This document shows positions 1-6,004 of a DNA stretch of 9,104 nt, one piece after another; the stretch's first letter is position 1; the number at the start of each line of letters is the position of its first letter. The position numbers and the translations under genes were made by a program. The stretch spans positions 1 to 9,104 of the forward strand of contig URWG01000069.1 in assembly GCA_900551495.1 (NCBI GenBank), written 5' to 3'. Source of the stretch: an uncultured Eubacteriales bacterium (GTDB taxonomy: Bacteria; Bacillota; Clostridia; Oscillospirales; Oscillospiraceae). The notes beneath the pieces were generated by a model. That model saw only the letters and a list, made by a program, of their open reading frames with translations. It did not search any database and was not told the DNA's origin.

Positions 1-29
1 AGCCCCGACCAAAAGGTCGGGGCTTTCTT
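1..29 (+). terminator. Rho-independent terminator of an upstream gene
   Basis: A 10-bp perfect stem (1-10 with 15-24, AGCCCCGACC / GGTCGGGGCT) closes an AAAA loop and is followed by TTCTT. The T-rich side lies on the right, so it most likely ends a plus-strand gene lying to the left of the window. Confidence 0.85.
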
Positions 30-55
30 GGCGGAGAGAGTATAGATTCAAATGA

Positions 56-84
56 TTGCAATAGGCTATCGCTGCTATTAAAAT
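56..84 (+). promoter_or_regulatory. Sigma-A type promoter of the alkyltransferase gene
   Basis: TTGCAA at 56-61 (-35) and TAAAAT at 79-84 (-10) are separated by exactly 17 bp. The predicted start of transcription near 91 leaves a short leader before the ATG at 112. Identified by eye from the consensus. Confidence 0.6.
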
Positions 85-111
85 CGCAGACAAGCAGGTA
101 AGGAGAACACC

Positions 112-636
112 ATGACTTACACGCAAACCTATGAATCGCCGCTCGGCAGGATGCTTCTTGCAGCGGATGAGGTCGGCTTGACCGGTCTTTGGCTCGACAG
201 CCAGAAATACTTCGGCGGCACGCTCCCCGCCGAGCTGACCGAACGGGAAACCCCGATCCTCTGCAAAGCGAAGCGTTGGCTTGATCTTTATTTCTCGGGC
301 AAAGAGCCGCGCTTTACACCGCCGCTGCATCCGTTCGGCTCGCCGTTCCGCAAAGCTGTGTGGGAAATTCTGCTGCAAATCCCCTACGGTCAGACGATCA
401 CCTACGGCGATATTGCCCGCCGGCTCGCAAACGGCGGGAAAATGTCCGCACAGGCGGTCGGCGGCGCGGTCGGTCATAATCAGGTTTCCATCATCATCCC
501 TTGCCATCGCGTCATCGGTACAAACGGCAATCTCACGGGCTACGCGGGTGGAATTGCGAAGAAAATCGCCCTCTTGGAGCTGGAGGGCGTCGATATGAGC
601 CGATTTTTTGTGCCCCGCAAGGGCACTGCGTTATAA
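112..636 (+). CDS. ogt: Methylated-DNA--[protein]-cysteine S-methyltransferase (Ogt/MGMT family)
   Basis: This is a suicide DNA-repair protein that moves alkyl groups from O6-alkylguanine (and O4-alkylthymine) to its own cysteine. The 174 residues match the usual length of Ogt. Residues 1-70 form the variable N-terminal domain. Residues 76-160 form the DNA-binding and active domain, with the helix-turn-helix region around TYGDIARRL (97-105), the Asn hinge at N123 and the PCHRVIG active-site motif with nucleophile C131. The segment LTGYAGG (141-147) is the expected active-site loop. The start is set by AAGGAGA at 100-106, five bases before the ATG. Two positions differ from the textbook family: the Arg finger of AxAVG is Gln (Q114), and the Asn-Pro after the recognition helix is Asn-Gln. 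From memory the Gln is also seen in clostridial relatives. Single-gene unit with its own promoter and terminator. Confidence 0.95.
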   Translation: MTYTQTYESPLGRMLLAADEVGLTGLWLDSQKYFGGTLPAELTERETPILCKAKRWLDLYFSGKEPRFTPPLHPFGSPFRKAVWEILLQIPYGQTITYGDIARRLANGGKMSAQAVGGAVGHNQVSIIIPCHRVIGTNGNLTGYAGGIAKKIALLELEGVDMSRFFVPRKGTAL

Positions 637-645
637 TACATCGAA

Positions 646-679
646 CCCCCGTTTTCCTCGTGAAAACGGGGGCTTTTCA
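646..679 (+). terminator. Rho-independent terminator of the alkyltransferase gene
   Basis: An 11-bp perfect stem (646-656 with 662-672, CCCCCGTTTTC / GAAAACGGGGG) has a 5-base loop and is followed by CTTTTC. It lies between two convergent genes. On the minus strand the following sequence is only moderately T-rich, so it may also help stop the NTPase operon, but less strongly. Confidence 0.85.
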
Positions 680-685
680 GAAATG

Positions 686-1189
686 TCAGTCGTGACGCTC
701 CAGCAAACGGATCGCCTCGCTCAAATATGCGCCGTTTGCCTCCTGCGCGGTCAGATTTCGACTTTTCGGATGTTGGCGGATCGCGTCCAGCAGCGGCGTC
801 GAGCGGTCGCGGACGGCAACCAGCACACGGTAATCCCCGTCCAATATCGCAAAAACCGCCTCCCGAAAGGCAGTCGCGCGATTTTCCATCACGCCGATCT
901 CGTCCATCAAAACCAGCGCTCCCTTCGGAATATCCGACAGGAAGCGAACGCCGCTGTCCTCAAAGACCTCGGGGTAGCCCGTCGCGTGACGATTGATGCA
1001 AAGCCCGATCCGATGGCGGTAGCAGAGCGGTTCGCGGCAGCCGTGCAGATAAACCGCCGCACTGCCGCTCTCGTCAGGCGCAAGCTTCTCCGTCCAAAAG
1101 CCGTAGACCGGATCGCCCAACGTGGAAAGGATTCGCTTGATCGCCGTGCTTTTTCCGCTGCCTGTGCAGCCGCAGATCACTACATTCAT
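686..1189 (-). CDS. THEP1-like P-loop nucleoside-triphosphatase
   Basis: The 167-residue protein has a Walker A motif GCTGSGKST at 7-15 and a Walker B stretch ALVLMDEIG at 91-99, with the catalytic-type Glu at 97. The order GFWTE (30-34), MDEIGVME (95-102), FREAV (108-112) and the VLVAVRDRS segment (122-130) follows the NTPase_1/THEP1 family, small P-loop proteins that hydrolyse NTPs in vitro and whose physiological role is poorly defined. Length is normal for the family. It is the last gene of the xdhC unit: its ATG comes one base after the methyltransferase stop, with GGAG ten bases upstream inside the previous gene. This context suggests a role in maturation of a molybdoenzyme or its cofactor, which is inference. 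The family call is firmer than the function. Confidence 0.8.
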   Translation of the reverse strand: MNVVICGCTGSGKSTAIKRILSTLGDPVYGFWTEKLAPDESGSAAVYLHGCREPLCYRHRIGLCINRHATGYPEVFEDSGVRFLSDIPKGALVLMDEIGVMENRATAFREAVFAILDGDYRVLVAVRDRSTPLLDAIRQHPKSRNLTAQEANGAYLSEAIRLLERHD

Positions 1190-1190
1190 G

Positions 1191-1898
1191 TCAAATCAAC
1201 TCCTGCGGTATTTCCCGCGCATCAAAAACAAACAGCTCCATGTCCCGCTGCATCGGCAGATAATACGGATAAACCTCGTTATCCGTCGGTATCAGCCGCT
1301 CGGAAAGCTGTGCCTGCGTGAGCTTCGCACCGCTGCGGTCATAGAGCGAGAAGAATCGCTCCGCAGCCGAGAGCGAACGAAACGGCTGACCGAATTCCAA
1401 CTGAAGCATTTCGCTCTGATACGCGATTCCCAGCTCCGACAGCAGCGTATGCGCCTCGTCAAAGCTGTGCTCCGACCGTTCGACAGGTCGGGCGGAGAAC
1501 CGATGCTCCAGGCAGTTCCGCTTTACAACGATCACACGGCCGCAGCATTGCCGTGCGGCAATCTGCAAAATCTGCCGTATTCTTCCGAAATAGCAGAAAA
1601 CCATCGCGTCATACCGCGCCGACATAGAGAAAATGTCTGCGCAGAAAACCCGCAGATTTTTCGGCAGCGGGCGGCTTTGAAGCGCGTTGATCGGCTCCTC
1701 GGCAGCATCTACCGCCGTTACAAGGCGGCAGTGACGGCTCAGCTCCAGCGCCAGCCCGCCGATCCCGCAGCCGGCGTCGCAAACATGCCCATCGGTTGGC
1801 AGCCACGGGAGCAAACGTGCCGTCAGCTCCTCGAAAAACGTCCCGTATTCCGCCGCATCCCGCATGAATTCAACGGAAGCGGCGTCCCAATCCTGCAT
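1191..1898 (-). CDS. Class I SAM-dependent methyltransferase
   Basis: A Rossmann-type methyltransferase of 235 residues. Motif I, DAGCGIGGLA, lies at 41-50 and binds S-adenosylmethionine. VTAVDAA (60-66) supplies the acidic residue (D64) at the end of beta 2, and FCADIF (85-90) fits motif III. The C-terminal half (130-235) matches no acceptor domain that I recognise, so the substrate is unknown. The chosen ATG shares its A with the xdhC stop (TGATG). A GTG one codon earlier (1901-1899) is an alternative. I see no clear ribosome binding site, so translation probably depends on coupling to xdhC. It sits between xdhC and a THEP1-like NTPase with almost no spacing. That suggests an accessory role in molybdenum-hydroxylase maturation or modification, but the sequence does not show the target. 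Confidence 0.85.
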   Translation of the reverse strand: MQDWDAASVEFMRDAAEYGTFFEELTARLLPWLPTDGHVCDAGCGIGGLALELSRHCRLVTAVDAAEEPINALQSRPLPKNLRVFCADIFSMSARYDAMVFCYFGRIRQILQIAARQCCGRVIVVKRNCLEHRFSARPVERSEHSFDEAHTLLSELGIAYQSEMLQLEFGQPFRSLSAAERFFSLYDRSGAKLTQAQLSERLIPTDNEVYPYYLPMQRDMELFVFDAREIPQELI

Positions 1899-2878
1899 CA
1901 CAGCGCTTCTGCCCGACAGCGGATCATTTCCGCGGCAATGCTGATGGCGATCTCCGCCGGTGTCTGCGCCAAAATCGGCAGTCCGATCGGCGAATGGACC
2001 GATTGAATCGCCTCCTCCGTGATTCCCGCCTCGCGCAGCAGCTGCTGTGTGCGGGCAATCTTATGGTGCGAGCCGATGCAGCCGACATAGCGCAGCGGAT
2101 AACGGAGCACTTGTTCCAAAAGCTCGAAATCGGACTGATGCCCGGGCGTCATGATAACGGCGTAGTCCTGCGGCTTGAGTGTGACCTTCTCGGCAATGCT
2201 CCGATAGTCTCCGAGGACCACGCGGTCCGCAGCGGGAAAATGCGCCTGATCCGCAAGCTCCGGACGGTTGTCAAACAGCGTTACGCGGAAGCCGACGCCC
2301 GCGAGCACCGGCACCAGCGCCTGCCCGACATGACCGCCGCCGAAAACATAGACCTGTCCCGCCTGTACAAGCGGTTCGGTATAAATCAGCGGCTCACCCT
2401 TGCAGAGGACGGCGCGGGTTTGAAACAGCTCCGGCTTCTTTGCCCCCTCCTCGGCGGTCACAAGAGAAAACTGCTCCACCGCCCCGTTCCCGACGCGGAG
2501 ATAGAGCCAACTGTTTTCGTCCGTTTGCAGCGCCGCCCGAATTGCGTACAGCGTCGGCAGCTCCGCCGCTGTCACGAGCTGATAATAGATCGAAACTTTG
2601 CCGCCGCAGATCATACCGATGGAATTCACCTGCTCGGGTGCAAGGTCAAAGGCGCGAAGGCAGGTCGCGCCGCCGTCCAAAATCCGCCCCGCGTCCTGCG
2701 CCGCGAGCAGCTCCACCCGTCCGCCGCCGACCGTCCCGAGGGTCGTCCCGTCGGAAAACACCGCCATTCTTGCACCGGCACCGCGCGGTGAGGAGCCGGA
2801 GCTGGCAAGAACGGTGCACAGCACGGCGTTTTCCCTGCGCTCTACGCGCTCGATCACATGAGAAATCAGATTCTTCAT
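1898..2878 (-). CDS. xdhC: XdhC family molybdenum-hydroxylase maturation factor
   Basis: XdhC/CoxI-type proteins bind the molybdenum cofactor and help insert the sulfurated cofactor into xanthine dehydrogenase or aldehyde oxidase type enzymes. The 326 residues contain both expected parts. The N-terminal XdhC_CoxI domain has SSGSSPRGAGARM (26-38), GTVGGGRVE (48-56) and MICGG (89-93, with the conserved C91). The C-terminal Rossmann domain has FGGGHVGQAL (179-188), D203 at the end of beta 2, GCIGSHHK (266-273) and HSPIGL (295-300). The start is supported by GGAGG at 2884-2888, five bases before the ATG, and by a promoter at 2914-2942. It is the first gene of a three-gene unit with a methyltransferase and an NTPase. 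The catalytic subunits of its client enzyme are not in the window. Confidence 0.92.
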   Translation of the reverse strand: MKNLISHVIERVERRENAVLCTVLASSGSSPRGAGARMAVFSDGTTLGTVGGGRVELLAAQDAGRILDGGATCLRAFDLAPEQVNSIGMICGGKVSIYYQLVTAAELPTLYAIRAALQTDENSWLYLRVGNGAVEQFSLVTAEEGAKKPELFQTRAVLCKGEPLIYTEPLVQAGQVYVFGGGHVGQALVPVLAGVGFRVTLFDNRPELADQAHFPAADRVVLGDYRSIAEKVTLKPQDYAVIMTPGHQSDFELLEQVLRYPLRYVGCIGSHHKIARTQQLLREAGITEEAIQSVHSPIGLPILAQTPAEIAISIAAEMIRCRAEAL

Positions 2879-2913
2879 AGAAGCCTCCGTAAGTCTGTCA
2901 ATTCGTTATTTTC

Positions 2914-2942
2914 ATCATACTATAACGGCACGGAAAATGCAA
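2914..2942 (-). promoter_or_regulatory. Candidate promoter of the xdhC unit
   Basis: On the minus strand TTGCAT (2942-2937) and TATGAT (2919-2914) are spaced by 17 bp. The predicted start of transcription near 2907 leaves about 28 bases of leader. The -10 box is good and the -35 box is moderate. It is back-to-back with the lipoprotein promoter at 2987-3015. Confidence 0.5.
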
Positions 2943-2986
2943 GAAAAACAGCGGGCGGAATTTCATTTCGCTGTCAGGATAGGGAC

Positions 2987-3015
2987 TTGCAATATGAGGA
3001 AAGCTATGGTATACT
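2987..3015 (+). promoter_or_regulatory. Sigma-A type promoter of the lipoprotein gene
   Basis: TTGCAA (2987-2992) and TATACT (3010-3015) are separated by 17 bp, and TGG just before the -10 box gives an extended -10 element. Predicted start of transcription is near 3022, giving about 34 bases of leader before the ATG at 3056. Confidence 0.65.
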
Positions 3016-3055
3016 GTCCCTGTAAGTGTCATATCCAACGAGAAAGGAGTCAAAA

Positions 3056-3796
3056 ATGTCTCGAATTATAAAAATTTCCGCACTGTTCGCGGTCCTTGTC
3101 GGTCTGCTGCTCTGCGGATGTGCCGAGAACGTGCCGATGGAAGCGCCCACCGAGCCGCCCACGCAGCCCGCGACCACCGTACCGCCGACGGTTGACGACG
3201 GAATCACGACCGAGATATTCTCTACCCCGTCCGAGCTGTCGCAGGACGACCTGTTTGCGCAGTCCGTACTGATCGTCGGCGGCACCGTCGAATCGGGACG
3301 CACGGTAAAGCTCGTCTCCCCCGGCGGCGGTGAGCGATACTGCACGGATTATGCCCTCACCGTCGGTCGCGTCTATCGCGGCGATGCCTCCGATACCGTG
3401 ACTGTCCGCGTTCAGGGCAGCTATGACGGCACGGAGTCGGCAAACTACGAGCCGAATGAATCCTTGGAGGTCGGAAAGAGCTATCTTCTTTTCCTCTTCC
3501 AACCGAATTACGGCGGCAGCTACTATCCCGACGACGACAGCTACTACATTCTCGGCACGACACAGGGCGTTTATGAACAGACCGGCGAGGAATATCTTTC
3601 GCGCTCGGGTGCGCTGCTGACCGAGGGAACGCTGCTGAAGCGTGCGGACGAATTCCCGCTTGATCCGGATTATTTCCGCCGCACCTACCACGAAAATTTA
3701 GAGGCAAATCTCCGCAGCGGCTTTATCACGCAGGAGGAATATGACGCGCTCATTGCCGCCGACGATGGTTACGCACAGGTCGTTGAAGCGGAATAA
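3056..3796 (+). CDS. Lipoprotein of unknown function
   Basis: The 246-residue product has a lipoprotein signal peptide: basic SRIIK at 2-6, a hydrophobic core at 7-19, and a lipobox-like LCGC with the lipidated cysteine at C22. A Pro/Thr/Glu-rich linker (about 29-48) then leads to a single probable beta-rich domain (about 50-195). That domain contains LIVGGTV, ALTVGRVYRGD, VTVRVQG, LEVGKSYLLFLF and YILGTTQGVY. This alternating pattern resembles Gram-positive secreted proteins of unknown function in which a promoter-like 'transport/inhibitor' beta barrel is suspected. I do not know a function. The C-terminal 50 residues are acidic and probably helical. The start is set by AAAGGAG at 3043-3049, six bases before ATG. 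A GTG at 3026 in frame is too close to the promoter and has no ribosome binding site. Single-gene unit. Confidence 0.8.
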   Translation: MSRIIKISALFAVLVGLLLCGCAENVPMEAPTEPPTQPATTVPPTVDDGITTEIFSTPSELSQDDLFAQSVLIVGGTVESGRTVKLVSPGGGERYCTDYALTVGRVYRGDASDTVTVRVQGSYDGTESANYEPNESLEVGKSYLLFLFQPNYGGSYYPDDDSYYILGTTQGVYEQTGEEYLSRSGALLTEGTLLKRADEFPLDPDYFRRTYHENLEANLRSGFITQEEYDALIAADDGYAQVVEAE

Positions 3797-3806
3797 ATAA
3801 ACGAAA

Positions 3807-3858
3807 GAAGCTCTGATGAAATCGACAAAACCGCCGATGTCATCAGAGCTTCATTTTT
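3807..3858. terminator. Bidirectional terminator between convergent genes
   Basis: A 13-bp perfect stem (3807-3819 with 3840-3852, GAAGCTCTGATGA / TCATCAGAGCTTC) is extended by an inner ATCG/CGAT pairing (3821-3824 with 3835-3838). ATTTTTTATTTT follows on the plus side, and on the minus side the exit sequence is TTTCGTTTATTTATT. It can therefore serve both the lipoprotein and the deacetylase genes. Confidence 0.88.
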
Positions 3859-5033
3859 TATTTTCCTGCGTTTGAAAGATAGGAGGCAAACCCATAGATG
3901 TCCGTGTAGCGCGAGACATAGTAGCGGTTGACCAAGAAGGGATCGTCCGAGGTATTATACTGCCCGCCGACCATCTTGATACCGAAATTGTAGTACTCTC
4001 CGATGTGCTTCAGCGTCCAGTCGTTATACTTTCCCGTCGGATAGCACAGCACATACGGCACTCTGCCCGTGAGCCGCGTGATCGCCTTTTGGCTCTCGGA
4101 CAGCTCGTACTCCGTCGTCGCCTCGTCCATGGCATCCATGTCCTCATGGGTGTAGCTGTGGCTCTGAATGGAGACAAGCCCCGAATCCGCCATCTCGCGT
4201 ACCTGCTCCGGCGTCATTTTATGCGGTATCACACCGGGAGCGTTGCCGATCACGAATACCGTTGCCTTGACCTGATACTTTTGCAGCAGCGGCAGCAGCT
4301 CCGTGTAGTTGTCGTCATAGCCGTCGTCAAAGGTCAGGATGACCGGCTTCTCGTAGTCCTCAAGATGCGCCAAGTCCTCGAACCAAATCGCCTCATAGCC
4401 GTTTTCGGTGAGGTATTTGAGCTGCTCCTCCATGCTCGACGGACTGACAAACAGCTCGTCGATGCCCCACAGGTCGTCACTGACCGCATGGTACATCAGC
4501 ACGGGAACATTGACATCGGGCGTCGGGGTAAAGCGCCGCGCGGCGGGGGTATAATACGTCGTCCCGTCCAGCTCGTAGGTCGGATAGCCCATCGCCTCCG
4601 CCGCCGCAGCGATCGGAAGATACACAACGCCGTCAACCGCAGTGTCAAAGGTCGTCTCTCCCAGCGTCACCGCGCCGTCGGTAAGCTGCACCAGCGCCTT
4701 GTCCGAAGCGTGCGCGCTGCCGCTCTCGTCCAAGCCCGCAGCGGTCAGAAAGTCCTCCGCCGCAACCACGTCAACGCCGTCCAGCGTGTACGCCGTCAGC
4801 GTCGTACCGTCAAGAACATAGCTCCCGACACTCTCGGTCAACACAGGCTCCGTTGGTGCCTCGGTCGTCGGCTCGGTCGGCACCGCAGTCGGTTCCTCGG
4901 TAATCAGAAGGGTCGCGATAGTAGATGCAGGCGGCTCCTCCGTCGTCATTCCGTCAAGCCCGAACAGCAAAATGCCTGCGATCACGACCAAAACGGCAAG
5001 AATGATCGACAGCGCTACGATTGCGTGTTTCAT
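3858..5033 (-). CDS. Membrane-anchored polysaccharide deacetylase (CE4/NodB domain)
   Basis: CE4 enzymes remove N- or O-acetyl groups from cell-wall or exopolysaccharides using a divalent metal. The 391 residues begin with an uncleaved-looking signal anchor (about 4-26). A Thr/Glu/Pro-rich linker (about 30-66) and a copper-amine-oxidase-like stalk region (about 70-163, with DGVVYLPIAAAAEAMGY) follow. The NodB domain spans about 175-390. Motif 1 is TFDDGYDDN (234-242, catalytic-type D236 and metal D237), and motif 2 is SHSYTH with metal ligands H292 and H296. Motif 3 appears as CYPTGKYN (330-337), lacking the Arg of classical RxPY/F, as in several related subfamilies. VPVLMYHAV (177-184) is typical of the extracellular members. 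The ATG overlaps the nrdR stop as ATGA and AGGAG lies just upstream, so translation is coupled to nrdR. The substrate is unknown; peptidoglycan or another surface glycan is likely. Confidence 0.92.
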   Translation of the reverse strand: MKHAIVALSIILAVLVVIAGILLFGLDGMTTEEPPASTIATLLITEEPTAVPTEPTTEAPTEPVLTESVGSYVLDGTTLTAYTLDGVDVVAAEDFLTAAGLDESGSAHASDKALVQLTDGAVTLGETTFDTAVDGVVYLPIAAAAEAMGYPTYELDGTTYYTPAARRFTPTPDVNVPVLMYHAVSDDLWGIDELFVSPSSMEEQLKYLTENGYEAIWFEDLAHLEDYEKPVILTFDDGYDDNYTELLPLLQKYQVKATVFVIGNAPGVIPHKMTPEQVREMADSGLVSIQSHSYTHEDMDAMDEATTEYELSESQKAITRLTGRVPYVLCYPTGKYNDWTLKHIGEYYNFGIKMVGGQYNTSDDPFLVNRYYVSRYTDIYGFASYLSNAGK

Positions 5034-5485
5034 TTCTCCTCCAAAATCTTCGTCAGCTCGTGCATAAAGCTGTTGATGTCCTTAAACTGACGGTAGACCG
5101 ACGCAAAACGCACATACGCGACCTCATCGAGAGGCTTCAGGCGCTCCATGACCAGCTCGCCGATCTTGCCGGTGCTGACCTCGCGTTCGAGGGAATTCTG
5201 CACGATCTGCTCGATCTCAGTCACGGCGGCTTCGATATCCGCCATGCTGACCGGTCGCTTCTCACAGGCGCGCACCATGCCGCGCAAAATCTTGTTGCGG
5301 TCAAACGGCTCACGGCTGTTGTCCTTCTTTACCACGACGACGGGCAGACTCTCGACCGTCTCGTAGGTTGTAAAGCGCTTTTGGCAGGCAAGGCACTCTC
5401 TGCGGCGGCGTATGGTTGCGCCCTCCTCCGCCGGACGTGAATCTATGACCTTGCTCTCCTGATAGCCGCAAAAGGGGCATTTCAT
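5030..5485 (-). CDS. nrdR: Transcriptional repressor NrdR
   Basis: NrdR senses ATP/dATP through an ATP-cone domain and represses ribonucleotide reductase genes by binding paired NrdR boxes. The 151 residues match the usual length. An N-terminal zinc ribbon has C3, C6, C31 and C34 (CPFC and CLAC), with the conserved VIDSR at 13-17 and the basic RRRREC at 26-31. The ATP cone starts at about residue 46 with VVKKDNSREPFDRNKIL. The chosen ATG at 5485 is preceded by AAGGAGAG with a six-base spacer. The reading frame opens seven codons earlier, but that start would lie over the ribosome binding site. It is the first gene of a two-gene unit with the deacetylase (ATGA overlap). A promoter and a candidate NrdR box lie immediately upstream, pointing to autoregulation. 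No ribonucleotide reductase genes are in this window. Confidence 0.96.
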   Translation of the reverse strand: MKCPFCGYQESKVIDSRPAEEGATIRRRRECLACQKRFTTYETVESLPVVVVKKDNSREPFDRNKILRGMVRACEKRPVSMADIEAAVTEIEQIVQNSLEREVSTGKIGELVMERLKPLDEVAYVRFASVYRQFKDINSFMHELTKILEEK

Positions 5486-5504
5486 CGCAATCTCTCCTTT
5501 TTGC

Positions 5505-5516
5505 ACGATATATTGT
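5505..5516. promoter_or_regulatory. Candidate NrdR box (operator) at the nrdR transcription start
   Basis: ACGATATATTGT fits the core of the known NrdR box (roughly ACWATATATWGT) at all positions but one. It covers the predicted start of transcription of nrdR, a repressing position. A second, poor copy (5536-5547, ACAAAATGTCTA) is centred 31 bp away, about three helical turns, which is the spacing reported for paired boxes. It overlaps the -35 element. The first box is convincing and the second is weak. Confidence 0.5.
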
Positions 5517-5518
5517 TT

Positions 5519-5547
5519 ATTCTAACAAATCAAGCACAAAATGTCTA
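5519..5547 (-). promoter_or_regulatory. Sigma-A type promoter of nrdR and the deacetylase gene
   Basis: On the minus strand TAGACA (5547-5542) and TAGAAT (5524-5519) are spaced by 17 bp, each matching five of six consensus bases. The TAG of the -35 box is also the stop codon of the DUF6514-like gene. Transcription would start near 5512. Confidence 0.6.
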
Positions 5548-5817
5548 TCCTTTTTTCATATCAGCCGCGGCAAATTGCTCCTCCCAAATCTCCCGCAGGG
5601 TGCAGGGCGTCACGGTATTCTCCGCCATGCGATGCAGGAAAGCTCGGACCGCACGCTCGTCCGTCCCGAGATTTCGCAGCACAGCCTCCGTGCGCTCCCC
5701 GCCCCGCAGCATCTCAACGCCGACTCCGAAACAACGGTCGCGGAGCAAATAATAATGAAGCACAGCGGACATTCCGTTGTCGCAGCGCACGCGCTCCGTC
5801 CGAACCGGTTTCTTCAA
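5545..5817 (-). CDS. DUF6514-like small protein
   Basis: A 90-residue protein with no membrane segment or signal peptide. The middle YYLLRDRCFGVGVEM (22-36) looks like two beta strands. The end NTVTPCTLREIWEEQF (67-82) resembles the 'N-x-VTP-x-x-L-x-x-(I/V)' ending of the clostridial family that I recall as DUF6514, whose function is unknown. The start is an unusual TTG, chosen because GAGGTGAT (5823-5830) is an eight-base match to the anti-Shine-Dalgarno sequence, nine bases upstream. An ATG slightly upstream (5840-5838) is out of frame and hits a stop. The gene follows the LCP gene on the same strand after a 187-bp gap and ends inside the nrdR promoter, so it is probably transcribed separately or as a distal part of the LCP transcript. 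Confidence 0.65.
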   Translation of the reverse strand: MKKPVRTERVRCDNGMSAVLHYYLLRDRCFGVGVEMLRGGERTEAVLRNLGTDERAVRAFLHRMAENTVTPCTLREIWEEQFAAADMKKG

Positions 5818-6004
5818 AGCGAATCACCTCTCCGCTCCATTGAAACACACCGAGCGCTTGTCCGCTATTGTTTTTGTTCGATAAAATCCGACAGAACCGA
5901 ACAGGTTTTTCTTGATTTCGTCGGTTTTGAACGGTTTTCTCGCACTTGTTCGATAAAAAACTCCCGAAATTCGGTTGTTCCGCGCGAAAAACGTCGATAA
6001 AACG
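5818..6004. repeat. Repeat-rich intergenic region
   Basis: This gap between the LCP and DUF6514-like genes is visibly richer in A+T than its flanks. TTGTTCGATAAAA occurs exactly at 5874-5886 and 5946-5958, and the core TCGATAAAA again at 5994-6002. CGGTTTT occurs at 5922-5928 and 5932-5938. Inverted pairs include TGTTCG (5875-5880) with CGAACA (5898-5903). No coding frame here looks real. I could not identify a convincing promoter or a strong terminator; an 11-base palindrome CCGAAATTCGG followed on the minus strand by a T run (5955-5960 region) could be a weak LCP terminator. Confidence 0.5.
5823..5830 (-). promoter_or_regulatory. Strong ribosome binding site that supports a TTG start
   Basis: GAGGTGAT on the minus strand is an extended match to the 3' end of 16S rRNA and lies nine bases before TTG at 5817-5815. 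It is the main evidence for the non-ATG start of the DUF6514-like gene. Confidence 0.6.

Noticed and set aside
608..1321. Plus-strand frame across the NTPase gene
   Set aside because: It runs antisense to the Walker motifs of the NTPase, passes through a terminator and has no ribosome binding site.
1994..2791. Plus-strand frame of 265 codons opposite xdhC
   Set aside because: The minus frame has all XdhC motifs, a promoter and a ribosome binding site; this is its shadow.
4005..5090. Long plus-strand reading frame (361 codons) opposite the deacetylase gene
   Set aside because: It is antisense to a gene with all CE4 motifs, is very rich in Arg, has no ribosome binding site and no recognisable domain. 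It arises from the GC-biased codons of the real gene.
5874..5904. GTTCG/CGAAC motifs resembling LexA (SOS) boxes
   Set aside because: The halves are not at the GAAC-N4-GTTC or CGAAC-N4-GTTCG spacing, and no SOS gene follows.
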